Positions 10,779 through 21,741 of a stretch of DNA of 64,000 bases are shown piece by piece; positions within the stretch are counted from its first letter, which is position 1, and each line of letters begins with the position of its first letter. Below the pieces are notes generated by a model, which worked only from the letters and a program-made list of their open reading frames with translations, ran no database searches and was not told where the DNA came from. The position numbers were made by a program, and so were the translations under genes. The DNA is from Chondrilla cf. caribensis (Eukaryota > Porifera > Demospongiae > Chondrillida > Chondrillidae), in contig OZ026549.1 of NCBI GenBank assembly GCA_964020155.1, positions 1,226,133-1,290,132 on the forward strand, written 5' to 3'.

Positions 10779-10949
10779 GAAAATTCTCACTAGATGAGCC
10801 ACGGAGTGAGCCACACACAATGCAGTGATAATGGTAACATCCATTACAATAGTAGTGATGGCCACCAATAGTACAATGATCAAAAGGACTCCAAACCCTG
10901 GTCCAGCCAGATTAGGATCATTGACACTACAGTTGGTACAGTTCTCCAT
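10779..10949 (-). pseudogene. P3: receptor fragment, N-terminus to TM2
   Basis: Encodes MENCTNCSVNDPNLAGPG, then VLLIIVLLVAITTIVMDVTI in TM1, and breaks off after VRIF at the start of TM2. The sequence then joins GAGGACAAATAATGTTTAGA, a spacer motif that also occurs at about 10,550. TM1 is nearly identical to R2. The conserved upstream box is intact 52 bp before the ATG (11001-11023), so a dead gene tip keeps a complete promoter. Confidence 0.85.
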
Positions 10950-11000
10950 AGTTAGACTGATTATAATAACCAACAAATAATCCACTCGAGTAATAAGATG

Positions 11001-11023
11001 TCACATGACAGGAAGTGACATCA
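11001..11023 (-). promoter_or_regulatory. conserved upstream box of fragment P3
   Basis: Same 23-bp box as at 143-165, here in front of a truncated gene. It starts 52 bp from the relic start codon. Confidence 0.55.
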
Positions 11024-11198
11024 GGACAATACTGCTTCTACTGTAGTAAAACAAACACTGGCTTAGTACATACACGGATGGGGCCCTATCCCACCAGGTT
11101 TGTTCACTCAGATTTCGATATCATATTATGCACATCACACAGGGAATCCTACCCATCATGCGTTATTTTGATGAAATAGAAACTAATAACAAAGGTTC

Positions 11199-11285
11199 CA
11201 GAAGAACTAGTAGGATCAAAAAGGCTCCAAATCCTGGTCCAGCCAGATCAGGATCATTGACACTACAGTTGGTACAGTTTTCCAT
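11199..11285 (-). pseudogene. P4: receptor fragment, first ~29 codons
   Basis: Antisense to this strand is the MENC N-terminus and the first residues of TM1, after which it joins spacer DNA (GAAACTAATAACAAAGGTTC). A 3-base TAG duplication-like change is seen at about 11,209-11,213. Its upstream flank (TGGTTGTAACTGATCAGTAAAC) is the R1/P1/P2 type, so it is another remnant of that subgroup. Confidence 0.8.
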
Positions 11286-11327
11286 GGTTGTAACTGATCA
11301 GTAAACTAGTACATGTACTATTATACA

Positions 11328-11712
11328 CATAGGCGTAGCAGCCCTCCAGACAATGATCAGGCAGGATTGTCGTAGAACTGTATTCAAAATAATATTTCGT
11401 CTGATAGATATATCGATACATTATAATATGTGCTCCTACGTGTAACCGCAACAATGAATTTATATTGCGAGAAGAAAGATGGCCGATTACGAACGCCGAC
11501 AATTAGAAATTGGGCTAGAATTCGTGCGCCGAAACTCTGCCGAACGTAATAACTTCAGCGAAGGTTCTTCTGAACCTAAGAAAGACGTCCAAATAATTCG
11601 AGTGCGGGGATCGGCAGCCCCACGGGTTTTTGAACTCGAGTTACTTTGTTGTCTATCTTGGAATTATTGGTCCGGCGATCGCCGCCCTGCCTGACCCGTT
11701 ACTACGCCTATG
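11328..11712. mobile_element. short terminal-inverted-repeat element carrying a 71-codon frame
   Basis: Ends are CATAGGCGTAGCA and the inverse TAGTAACGG-side copy ending CTACGCCTATG. ATACA flanks both sides (11323-11327 and 11713-11717). The R1 upstream flank has the uninterrupted sequence (about 2976-2995, CATTATTATACATATACACT), so this is an insertion of 385 bp. It is more GC-rich than the surroundings. It contains ATG at 11479 opening a 71-aa plus-strand frame beginning MADYERRQLEIGLEFVRRNS; I do not recognise this peptide. Terminal bases resemble hAT-type ends, but the family is unproven. Confidence 0.65.
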
Positions 11713-11824
11713 ATACATATACACTGGTTAGCTAATTGTACCTGCAAGATAAAGGTCATGCGGGGAACAGGAAACAATTGTGGCAAGAAGTGACATATTG
11801 TTGCACATAATGCAACATAGAAAC

Positions 11825-11984
<160 letters not shown>

Positions 11985-12690
11985 ACATCCATATGCTAAC
12001 TGTGTGTATAACATGACATTGTGTACTTGTGTGGGATGCAACCAGCGTTATCATATTAACTAATAGTGGGATGGTTGTAACTCCTATGCCCGGAAATTGA
12101 TAAGATACCTTGGATTCCTCAGCAGTAGGTGTTTTAGTTTCTACATTACAATACACACAGAGCTTATGTCACACATGGCATTCCTCAGCTGTGCTATTCA
12201 TTGGTTATGTCCCCACATTATACTATAATATCACACATCCACACCCACACCCACACAAATCATATATGTGAACAAATGTACATATCACAGAGTATATGCA
12301 CTTCAAAATCTACATGCAGACATCCTCACTCAGAGGACAAATAATGTTTAGAACACTTGTTGAGTTGTTTACAACTTACATCATACATCACAGCAAAAAG
12401 AAATTATTAAGCGAAATTATCCAAGCAATACAATGATTGTCAGACTATACAATAGAACTAAGCTTGTAAATGCCAGACCACTGTCTGAATAGACCGCCTA
12501 CACAGCAACTATGAATCCCAAATATAATATTCATCGAATTAATCATTACAGACTGCATGAAAAGAACAACTGAAAGGCGCACATAAAGACTACCATTATG
12601 CTTCAACGTGAATTAATCTTAATGTATGTACAGTTGGTGATAATAAATCAAGTGTTCAAACAAAGTACAACACCATTTATTCACACTTTG

Positions 12691-13683
12691 TTATGCTACA
12701 TGTATCTGTATATTATTCTCCACAGCTGTAGACCCAGTTCGGTCTGTTGTACTTGACACTTTTGATACATGAGGGATGGAAGGAATCCTTGCACGACATA
12801 TCACCTTGGTCACTTGAGCACGAACTGGTTTCATGAAGATTAGAATCATAATAGGGGTGGGGATTAAGGATATCAAACCAGCAAGGTAAGACAGGTACAC
12901 ACCGGGAGGTTCAGAGACATACACAATAAGAGCCACTACAGCTTGACCAATAATATTCATGAGGTTTCCAGCTACTAGGAAGAGGGTGAATCTTGCTATC
13001 CCCTTGTTGTAAGAGGATCCTTCTGCTATAGTGTTACGTCTAACATAGCATAAGACTACAATGGGGACCACAATACAGATGGTCAGAGGAGTGAGGCCTC
13101 CAAATATCACCCACGTGGCTGTGAATACATAACGTGCTTCTATAATGATGTCAGCATCTAACGTCCTTGGAAAGCAAGCCACATTATCAAAATATTGAAC
13201 AGCATATATAGGTGGGATTAAAATTTCATTGTTCAGGAGTATAGACACACACCAGATCAAAACTAGAAAAATGACAATATGAAGAGTCTTCATTTCTTTC
13301 TTATTATAGCGAACTATAAGCAACACAACAATAGCGAATCCTGCCAGACAGTACAGTCTAGCGATAGATCCTGCAGAATATCCCCACACTAAGAATCTAC
13401 AGAATCCCAAATCTGGTGGAGGGAGAGATGTGAAGTTGAGAACTAGACCAAATAGAATGAATCCAATTCCTATCAGGGCTACAATCACACCAGCAACAAG
13501 AAGGTTGATAAGGAATATTCTCATTAACTTGGACACAGAGTGAGCCACACACAGAGCAGTGATGATGGTGACATTTAGTACAATAGCAATGATAACCACC
13601 AATAGTACAAGGATCAAAAAGGCTCCAAACCCTGGTCCAGCCAGATTAGGATCATTGGCACTACAGTTGGAACAGTTCTCCAT
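12691..13683 (-). CDS. R4: rhodopsin-like 7TM receptor, intact, single exon
   Basis: A 330-aa receptor and near-twin of R3: MENCSNCSANDPNLAG start, AGSIARLYCLAGFAIVVLL in TM3, NNEILIPPIYAVQYFDNVAC in ECL2. It differs in TM2 (VALIGIGFILFGLVL), in TM7 (YLAGLISLIPTPIM) and in a longer tail ending ENNIQIHVA. The in-frame leader of 36 codons is shared with R3 and reflects recent copying of the 5' flank, so MENC is kept as the start. The pair R3/R4 is among the youngest duplications in the array. Confidence 0.88.
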   Translation of the reverse strand: MENCSNCSANDPNLAGPGFGAFLILVLLVVIIAIVLNVTIITALCVAHSVSKLMRIFLINLLVAGVIVALIGIGFILFGLVLNFTSLPPPDLGFCRFLVWGYSAGSIARLYCLAGFAIVVLLIVRYNKKEMKTLHIVIFLVLIWCVSILLNNEILIPPIYAVQYFDNVACFPRTLDADIIIEARYVFTATWVIFGGLTPLTICIVVPIVVLCYVRRNTIAEGSSYNKGIARFTLFLVAGNLMNIIGQAVVALIVYVSEPPGVYLSYLAGLISLIPTPIMILIFMKPVRAQVTKVICRARIPSIPHVSKVSSTTDRTGSTAVENNIQIHVA

Positions 13684-16159
13684 AGTTAGACTGACCACAA
13701 AATTGATATTCAGTGACAAATATAGTACTGTACAATACAATGTATATAGGTCAAGGATATCATGTGACAGGAACAGGACATCATCATGCATGACAGGAAC
13801 AGGACATCATTATGGCAGGTACAGGAGGAAAATGGTGTTATCACAGAGTGAGGAACACCCTTGGATCATTGTTGAAAGGTCCTGTTTCATGAATAATGCA
13901 TTGGAACAGGACAATCCAACAATGCTTAATTAAGTAGTGATTCTCTAAGGGGACTGATACTTTCATCCTGTGATAGAGGAACATAATACACATGCCAATA
14001 ATGTCATATAAAACACCTTTCAAAGAAGCTTCTGAGGAGAATAATATGGTTGTTAATAGTGTGTGTGTGTGTGTGTGTGTGTGTGTTGTAGTGCAGTGTG
14101 TATGCTTGTTGTGTGCCTTTGTATATAGTGTTGGTGTGTGTGATTAACATTGTCTTGTTAATATCCACACATGGGGAAAAGCAATCATGAAAGATCTGTG
14201 TACTTTTAAATTAATTCATAGACGTATAGACTAAGACGAGAGCAGAGATTACTAATGGCACTAGTTCAGAATCATCATTCTGTACAGTGAAGTGGTGTAC
14301 AGTGGAGATGCTCAGTAAGGTATCCAATTGAGATGGAGCACTTGTAGGGCTCACATGATATTGAAAATCACCACCACAACAGGTTTAAAATTCAGGACAA
14401 AACACACATTATGAGAATTCCTACACATCCTATGTTTGGTGGGAATTTAACCTGGGCTAAGATTTGAATGTAGAGAGACGTTGCTGTTGCTAGGCAACAA
14501 TTACGTGTGAATAGTTTCCGAGGAGAATCTTGGCTCCAGAAGAAGCAAGACAAGTTAGGTTCACCACCTTTCAAATTGATGGACAGTACAAGGGATGGAT
14601 TCAATTAGGAAAATGTATGGTAGTTATACTCCGTACTATACTTAATATGTAGGGCTTCCTTCAAAGGGGAGTGGGGGACACACACCCCATTCAACATACA
14701 GTACAACCACCCTATGTGATTTGAACAATCCCTGGTGCACTTCTATGGCTTCATTCAGTATTAACTGACAATGAGCTCAAACCACAAGGTGTAACAATTG
14801 GACGAAAAGAACTGATCAGTTGTCTAGCAACCAAACAATAACATTTATTGTCAGCCATACCACTTCTACAAACTGTGGGAAAACACAAATACAGAGCTGG
14901 CTGCAACAAGGAAACCATCTCTTGAAAGTTATTTCCTATATGAACATATTATGCAAATTTGAGAATTTCTTTGAATATTACTATATCTGGAGCAATCATT
15001 ATGGAATAGGCAGTCTGATGTAAAACTAAAAGTATACAATTTAAAGACACACACAAAAGCTCTGAATATTAGCTATGTCCTTCCCTAATGCAGCCCTACA
15101 AATTCCGTTTCAAAGGGGCATGACTAGCTTGTGTCATGGGATGGGAATTTTGTTATTGCTCCATTGTTTGCTGTTGTTGATGTTGTATGTGACAGGAAAT
15201 TGGTCTGATTAGTTATTGGGAAGGGTACTGCATTGTCAATGACTTGATCACAAGTGTGCTGTATTGGTAACTGCAAGTGTGCTGTAGAGGTTTTATGAAC
15301 CACTTTTTTCACTTCGTCTACCTGCCTACTACCAAGACATGATTCATACGCCATTGAACATAGAATATATAGATATAATATATATTGAACTGAGAGATCA
15401 TACTGCAATTATAGGTTAGCAGCACCTGTACATTTCACACACGTCCACACACGTGATTGATGTCCACACGATGCCATAGGAAATACGCAGCTGTCATCAC
15501 AGGTTCAGTATTCAATCATCGCTCAAAGACAGAGCAAGCACTACAAAGGATTCCTAAAATTACGTAATATGCATTTGTTGGATTTTAGAACTAACCCACG
15601 ATAAGTTCTTAGAAGTTACTGTTGTTAGGCAACAGTGCACCTGATGTGCAATAGGTCGTGAGAAAAAAAATTGGCTTGCAAAAATGCAGTTTGATTTAGG
15701 CACCACCTCTAACGAGCAGTACAAAGTGATGGATATGAAAATGTATGGTAATGTTATTTATTCCTTACTGCATTCATGTTCTGCATATAATGGATCCCTC
15801 ATTCGAGTGTTACAGAAGCCGCCACAGTAGCTCACAAAGGAAACGCATCATTCAACAAATCCCATTAGTTGTCCCACAATCAAATAACACACAAAGCCTC
15901 TAAACATACAAATACGATTAAACTAAAAAAACTCACTTTCAGCTTTCATTGAAGTTGAACAATGCAACCATTAACATTATGTCAAACAAATCATTAACAC
16001 ATGCATGTTTTCCAAACAGATTTATTGGCAAATGTACAACAGACGAAAGTAAATTGCAGTCTAAGTATGCATATTATGCCATAAGGTGAATGGATGACAC
16101 TGTACACAGAGATGAAATTTATGAAACACACTTTTACAGCTGCCATTCATACACTGTTA
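13684..16159. other. 2.5-kb intergenic region with two X-box-like repeat blocks
   Basis: Contains the R4 upstream flank with the unoccupied site of the 177-bp element (about 13,831), a TG tract at 14,058-14,086, and two diverged copies of a repeat block (about 14,395-14,610 and 15,420-15,780). The blocks carry GTTGCTAGGCAAC (14486-14498) and GTTGTTAGGCAAC (15621-15633). Nothing coding is supported. Confidence 0.5.
14486..14498. promoter_or_regulatory. RFX X-box-like palindrome
   Basis: GTTGCTAGGCAAC is a perfect match to the palindromic form of the X-box bound by RFX factors. Related boxes occur in paralogous blocks at 15621-15633, 20042-20054 (GTTGCCAGACAAC) and 38651-38663 (GTTGCTAAACAAC). 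No downstream gene is visible, so function is uncertain. Confidence 0.4.
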
Positions 16160-17149
16160 TTATATATGGCTCTCTCTGTTATTGTCCACAGCTGTAGACC
16201 CAGTTCGGTCTGTTGTACTTGACACTTTTGATACATGAGGGATGGAAGGAATCCTTATACGACATATCACCTTGGTCACTTGAGTACGAACTGGTTTCAT
16301 GAAGATTAGAATCATAATAGGAGTGGGGATCAAGGATATCATACCAGCAGAGTAGGACAGGTACACACCGGGAGGTTCAGAGACATACACAATGAGAGCC
16401 ACTACAGCTTGACCAACAAGGTTGATGAGGTTTCCAGCTACTAGGAAGAGGGTGAATTTTGCTATTCCTTTGTTGTAAGAGGATCCTTCGGCTATAGTGT
16501 TACGTCTAACATAGCATAAGACCACAATGGGGACCACAATACTGATGGTCAGAGGAGTGAGGCCACCGAATATCACCCATATTCCTGTGAATACATAACG
16601 TACTTCTTTAATGATGTCAGCATCTAATGTCCTCGGAAAGCAAGCCACATCATCATAATACTGAACAGCATATATAGGTGGGACCAGAATGTGAGTGTTC
16701 AGGAGTATAGACACACACCAGATTGATGTTAAAAATATCACAATATGAAGAGTCTTCATTTCTTTCTTATTGTAGCGAACTATAAGCAAGACAACAATAG
16801 AGAATCCTGCCAGACAGTACAGTCTAGATATAGCTCCGGCAGAATACCCCCACACTAAGAATCTACAGAATCCCAAGTCTGGTGGAGGGAGAGATGTGAA
16901 GTTGAGAACAAGGCCAGATAGAATGAATCCAATTCCTATCAAGGCTACAATCACTCCAGCAACAAGAAGGTTGATAAGGAAAATTCTCATTAATTTAGAC
17001 ACAGAGCGAGTTGCACACAGTGCAGTGATGACAGTAATATTCAGTACAATAACAGTGACAACCAGCAAAATAACTAGGACCAAAAAGGCTCCAAACCCTG
17101 GTCCAGCCAGATTAGGATCATTAACACTACAGTTGGTACAGTTCTCCAT
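16160..17149 (-). CDS. R5: rhodopsin-like 7TM receptor, intact, single exon
   Basis: A 329-aa receptor with all N-terminal and ECL1 sequons. TM1 VTVIVLNITVITALCATRSV replaces the common CVAHSV with CATRSV. TM3 is AGAISRLYCLAGF. ECL2 YYDDVACFPRTLDADIIKEV leads into FTGIWVIFGGLTPL, a Gly shared only with R6. The tail SSTTDRTGSTAVDNN matches R4. Three spaced GGAA boxes lie upstream (about 17,213, 17,244 and 17,267), the same triplet as at R16 and R17, which also share the leader encoding SLVV before MEN. Confidence 0.88.
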   Translation of the reverse strand: MENCTNCSVNDPNLAGPGFGAFLVLVILLVVTVIVLNITVITALCATRSVSKLMRIFLINLLVAGVIVALIGIGFILSGLVLNFTSLPPPDLGFCRFLVWGYSAGAISRLYCLAGFSIVVLLIVRYNKKEMKTLHIVIFLTSIWCVSILLNTHILVPPIYAVQYYDDVACFPRTLDADIIKEVRYVFTGIWVIFGGLTPLTISIVVPIVVLCYVRRNTIAEGSSYNKGIAKFTLFLVAGNLINLVGQAVVALIVYVSEPPGVYLSYSAGMISLIPTPIMILIFMKPVRTQVTKVICRIRIPSIPHVSKVSSTTDRTGSTAVDNNRESHI

Positions 17150-17204
17150 AATTAGATTGACCACTAAACTGGCATTCTTTATCAACAACAATCAGTATTG
17201 GGTA

Positions 17205-17281
17205 GAGGTTGCACATGACAGGAAATGTACTTTGACTATGTTAACAGGAAGTAATATTGGGTATAATAGGAAGTGACATCA
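17205..17281 (-). promoter_or_regulatory. triple ETS-like box upstream of R5
   Basis: Three copies of the CAGGAAGTGA-type motif at about 17,213-17,226, 17,244-17,256 and 17,267-17,281, spaced 23-31 bp. The last continues into GACATCAT as in the single-box promoters. R16 and R17 have the same triplet. Confidence 0.45.
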
Positions 17282-18289
17282 TACTCCAGGTATCAACTTA
17301 TCTGTAATATCTAACATTTAGGATACAATCTACAACAAATCCTAGTTGATATATGTGGGGTTCATCCATACATTAATTGATATCTATTATATATAAGAAG
17401 CTCAGGGACACACACAATGAGTGTTCTCTGAGAACAGCATCAAATAAGCATCTAATCCGTCTTCATTTATGGTAGATACCAATAATTGAATAATCATTTG
17501 CTGATGCATGATAGTAATGAATCCTATATTAATATGCATTAAACTAAGGTTTACATGGTGTATGAACAGAACAGCTGAAAGAATGCACTGTCAGTTTCTG
17601 ATGTCATGGTGTAATGCTGCTTATACAACATAGCTAAATTTGATTGAACACACAAATCAGCTGAATGGTTCTTAACAGATTTTAATCACTTTTGATTGAC
17701 CATTTCGAGAATGTCCGATCTTTCATCATTAAAAATTTCTGCAAATCGGTAACTAAGGAGTTCAAAATATGCTACATTTTGAAGGTGAAAGCCATTTTTA
17801 GGGAGGTGGCAACTTGAAAGCTACTTAATAATAGATCACATGCAACCCACGCTGTGAAATATAAATTATATAGATGTCTACACTAACTATCAAACTAAGT
17901 GGAGCTCTAATTTTCTTAATGTTCCTTTAATTCTGCCGGTCACTGTTTTCCATTATTGCAAACATGATTATTATGATACAAATGTAGTTGTAGTTGATAA
18001 TATTATATGAACTTCACACAAACAAAGCCACTAAAGATAAAAACATCACTAATGAACAACCAAAGGTCACCTTTGTTCTCATAATAAAGTTACATGGTTA
18101 TCTTAGATAACCAGGTTCTCAATGTAATGCTGAAAGTCACACAATACATAAACACATGCAGGTAACATGAACGTACGTATATGTATAGCATGAATAAATA
18201 TGTACTTGCACACGCATGTAAATTTTCAAATCAAGTAACAAAGCATGAATATGCACTCATGCACACCAATCATTCTGTACACACTGATG
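17282..18289. other. intergenic between R5 and R6
   Basis: AT-rich spacer, paralogous over about 17,400-18,280 to 53,900-55,300 (shared GGTCACCTTTGTTCTCATAA-type stretch). The second copy carries a hAT insertion; here the corresponding sequence (about 18,163-18,185) is uninterrupted. No gene seen. Confidence 0.5.
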
Positions 18290-19273
18290 TCATACATGTT
18301 CATTGATGGCTACAGCTGTGGACGCAGTCCTGTGCAGCGAAGTAGATACTTGTGATCTGCGAGGAATGGAGTGAAGTCTTCTACAACATATAACCCTGGT
18401 CACCTCAGAACGAACTGGTTTCATGAAGACTAGAATCATAATAGGGGTGGGGATCAAGGATAACATACCAGCAGAGTAGGACAGGTACACACCGGGAGGT
18501 TCAGAGACATACACAATGAGAGCCACTACAGCTTGACCGACAAGGTTGATTAGGTTTCCAGCTACTAGGAAAAGGGTGAATTTTGCTATTCCCTTGTTGT
18601 AAGTGGACCCTTCGGCTACAGCATTACGTTTTACATAGCGCAATACCACAATTGGGACTACAATACTGATGGTCAGAGGAGTGAGGCCTCCAAATATCAC
18701 CCATATTCCTGTGAATACATAACGTACTTCTTTAATGATGTCAGCATCTAATGTCCTTGGAAAGCAAGCCACACCATCGTAATACTGAACAGCAAATATA
18801 GGTGGGACCAGAATGTGAGTGTTCAGGAGAATAGACACACACCATATTATTGTTAAGAATAACACAATATGAAGAACCTTCAGTTCTTTCTTATTGTAGC
18901 GAACTATAAGCAAGACAACAATGGAGAATCCTGCCAGACAGTACAGTCTAGTGATAACACCTGCGCCATATCCCCACACTAAGAATCTACAGAATCCCAA
19001 GTCTGGTGGAGGGAGAGATGTGAAGTTGAGAATTAGACCACACAGAACAAAAAGTATTCCAACGTTGGCTACAATCACTCCAGCAACAAGAAGGTTGATG
19101 AGGAAAATCTTCATCAATTTGGACACAGAACGAGCCACACACAGGGCTGTGATTATGGTGACATTCAGTACAATAGCAGTGATGACCACCAGAAGAATGA
19201 AAATCGAAAAGGCTCCAAACCCTGGTCCACCCAGATTAGGACCATTGGCACTACAGTTGGTACAGTTCTCCAT
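18290..19273 (-). CDS. R6: rhodopsin-like 7TM receptor, divergent copy, intact
   Basis: A 327-aa receptor that departs from consensus on the cytoplasmic side. NKKELKVLHIV replaces NKKEMKTLHIV after VRY, TM5 ends VVLRYVKRNAVAEGSTYNKG, and helix-8/tail reads PVRSEVTRVICCRRLHSIPR. TM2 is VIVANVGILFVLCGLIL. ECL2 is regular (YYDGVACFPRTLDADIIKEV, then FTGIWVIFGG). Cys-Cys after TM7 is a possible palmitoylation site. The N-terminus is MENCTNCSANGPNLGGPG. The tail is related to pseudogene P11, so R6 and P11 are products of a larger duplication. A conserved upstream box starts 51 bp before the ATG. Confidence 0.88.
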   Translation of the reverse strand: MENCTNCSANGPNLGGPGFGAFSIFILLVVITAIVLNVTIITALCVARSVSKLMKIFLINLLVAGVIVANVGILFVLCGLILNFTSLPPPDLGFCRFLVWGYGAGVITRLYCLAGFSIVVLLIVRYNKKELKVLHIVLFLTIIWCVSILLNTHILVPPIFAVQYYDGVACFPRTLDADIIKEVRYVFTGIWVIFGGLTPLTISIVVPIVVLRYVKRNAVAEGSTYNKGIAKFTLFLVAGNLINLVGQAVVALIVYVSEPPGVYLSYSAGMLSLIPTPIMILVFMKPVRSEVTRVICCRRLHSIPRRSQVSTSLHRTASTAVAINEHV

Positions 19274-19323
19274 AGTTTCTCTGACCACAAAACTGGTATT
19301 TTGTGACAAATATGTACACAATG

Positions 19324-19346
19324 TCATGTGACAGGAAGTGACATCA
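19324..19346 (-). promoter_or_regulatory. conserved upstream box of R6
   Basis: Reads TCATGTGACAGGAAGTGACA plus TCA, starting 51 bp upstream of the R6 ATG. It differs by one base pair swap in the E-box-like part from the copy at 143-165. Confidence 0.58.
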
Positions 19347-19542
19347 TACACATGACATTGCAACAGAACATGTGATATGCCAACAGTAAGAAATAGAATT
19401 TATGAGAACAACCAACAGATAGTGGATAATCCACATAATATAGCTTAAGTACATACTATAGCATAGCAATACAGATCTGCATAGTGAGACTGAAAACACA
19501 CTTCGAATCATATATCGCAAGATTCTATGAGTACATACAATG

Positions 19543-19544
<2 letters not shown>

Positions 19545-19630
<86 letters not shown>
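19545..19630. repeat. TG microsatellite upstream of R6
   Basis: About 86 bp of TG with one GCG interruption, 272 bp upstream of the R6 ATG. Confidence 0.95.
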
Positions 19631-19632
<2 letters not shown>

Positions 19633-19829
19633 GTGTCTGAATGTATGCGTGTATACAAATTTGGGAATGTCTGTACTTGGAAAAACCAGCCTTAGAAAAC
19701 ACCATAGTATCTGATGACAGTAGAATTATGGATTTCTAAGACAAAAACGATCACAAAAGCCCGTGACCAATTAATACAGTACGTCATTTATGAAAGTACA
19801 CACTGAACTGAAAGAGGTTGTACAGCTAT

Positions 19830-20400
19830 AAAGGTTGGATCACCTGTAGGCTCCACACAAGTCCACAGGTGTGAGGTACACACGAAGCCATAGGGAGTCC
19901 CTGTCACCACAGGTTCAGCATTCAATCCTAACTCCCAGACAAAACAAACACTACAATGGATTCCTACAATTATGTATGTATATTACATGTATTTGAGGAT
20001 ATTGGAACTGACACAAAACAAGAATGTTCATACAAGTGTTTGTTGCCAGACAACAGTGACGTGTAATAGGCTGTGTAATGGGCTGTGAATATTGGCTCTC
20101 AAACAAGCAGTTAGGCACAGCCTCTAATAAGCAGTACAAAGGGATGAATTTGAAAACATATGATAGCGGTACTTTTCACTACATCCATGGTCTATATATG
20201 TTTTGTGTCTCATTCAGATGTATGCACTCGATGTAAAGAAATGGTTTCAAACTACCACAGTGGCTTACAGGGGACACATAGCATTCAACAAATTCCATTA
20301 GTTGGCACAACTGTATAACAAACAAAGACACCATATATACACATACAATTGCACGTAAACAAATTCATTTTCAATTTCTATTGAAGTGAAACACTATTCA
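19830..20400. repeat. dispersed intergenic repeat block with X-box
   Basis: A diverged copy of the block at 15,420-15,960 and 38,520-38,990. All contain the stretch from CACAGGTTCAG through GATTCCTACAA, a GTTGCxxxRCAAC box and a tail with AAAGAAATGG. It occurs only in spacers and holds no conserved frame, so I treat it as duplicated non-coding DNA. Confidence 0.5.
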
Positions 20401-20502
20401 ATGGAACAATGATTCATAAAAAGTCGTAACATAAGCATGTTATTGAGCATGTTATTGTGGCCAATGCAAGGGTATGCATACAACATTTTACAGTGAATAA
20501 CA

Positions 20503-20643
20503 GATTCAGGAGCATTTAAAAACGTAGTCTGGTGAAGAGAGTTCTTTATCTGGACGTTTCAACCCTGACGACAACCCACAGGGTTGAAACGTCCAGATGA
20601 AGAACTCTCTTCACCAGACTACATTTTTAAATGCTCCTGAATC
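20503..20643. repeat. long near-perfect inverted repeat (65-bp arms, 11-nt loop)
   Basis: The arm 20503-20567 is complementary to 20579-20643 with only about two mismatches. Arms begin GATTCAGGAGCATTTAAAAA, and the loop is the ACGACAACCCA region. The right arm and what follows resemble 57,740-57,840, but the left arm is missing there, so an inverted duplication was added on this copy. Confidence 0.9.
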
Positions 20644-20732
20644 CAAATGAATTTTCCCAACAACAATTGGAAACTTTGCAGTCCGAAATCCCTATTTGAT
20701 GTAGTGTGTACATACACATACATATGTTAATC

Positions 20733-21254
20733 TACGGTACGGTCCATAAAAAAGGTAACGGTAATATTGTTTGTTGGTTTTTGGATAATGGATAAACGCC
20801 AACCTTTATCAGTGCACTGTTCACCGTAAAATGTTAACCATTAACTGTAAACCGTTGATACACAACGTAAGCGCATTTCCGTGACATAACATGTGATTAT
20901 ATCACAAAGTGTGAGTTTTATCGAGGCAAGATCGTTGTCCTACTAACGGAAAAAGCTACACTCTCACCGAAGCAAGTTCCATTCTTTCGCTCCAAGAACC
21001 ATTCTTTCCAAGTCGCTGAAATCACACTTCTATTAAGCTCTCCTGCTATGCTGTGATGTATATACGTATGTATTCGTACGTACGTATATGATTTTCGGTT
21101 AACGTTTATCGGAAAACTGCTAATGGTTTTCGGGTAACGCTTCCTTGAAAAAGTTAACAGTTTTCGGGTAAAGTCTCTTCGAAACAGTTAACGGTTATCG
21201 GTTTAACTGGTAACTTTTTATCCGTTACCATTACCTTTTATGAACTGTACCGTA
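20733..21254. mobile_element. non-autonomous element with TACGGTAC termini
   Basis: Terminal inverted repeats of about 30 bp (TACGGTACGGTCCATAAAAA on the left, the inverse TACGGTACAGTTCATAAAAG on the right), flanked by or ending in TA. Length is 522 bp. The interior has repeated GTTAACGGTTTTCGG-like strings and no long frame. A TA target and short inverted repeats suggest a Tc1/mariner-type MITE. Confidence 0.65.
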
Positions 21255-21698
21255 TTAGTTATTTTAATTATGTGGTGATGAAGTGATAGTATGTTGCATA
21301 GGATTTCCTTCTACAACATAATATCACTTCAGTACAATTGGTATCATGTATATTGCAATCACACTTGGAGTGGGGATCATGGAATTTGTATGAAATATGA
21401 CAACTTATACAATGGCCTTTCCTGTCATGTGCTCTCACATGACAGGAAGAACATTGGGTACAACAGGAAGTTATAATGAAAATGAAAGGAAGTGACATCA
21501 CAAAAAGGGTATCAAGCATAAAAAAACCCTGTCAACAAACATAATATATATTATAAAATGACATGTGACAATCATGTGATAACTCTGTTTACTGTTCCAA
21601 TTCCTAGGTTGTGCTAAGTTCATTTACAACATTTATTCCTCATTGAGTCTTACAAACGGACTGATCAACTGTGTCATTGAAATTTGAATTAGCCAGGA

Positions 21699-21741
<43 letters not shown>

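Noticed and set aside
15124..15408. 94-codon minus-strand frame near 15.2 kb
   Set aside because: Part of a spacer repeat (shared with 30,700 and 33,000, where indels break the frame).
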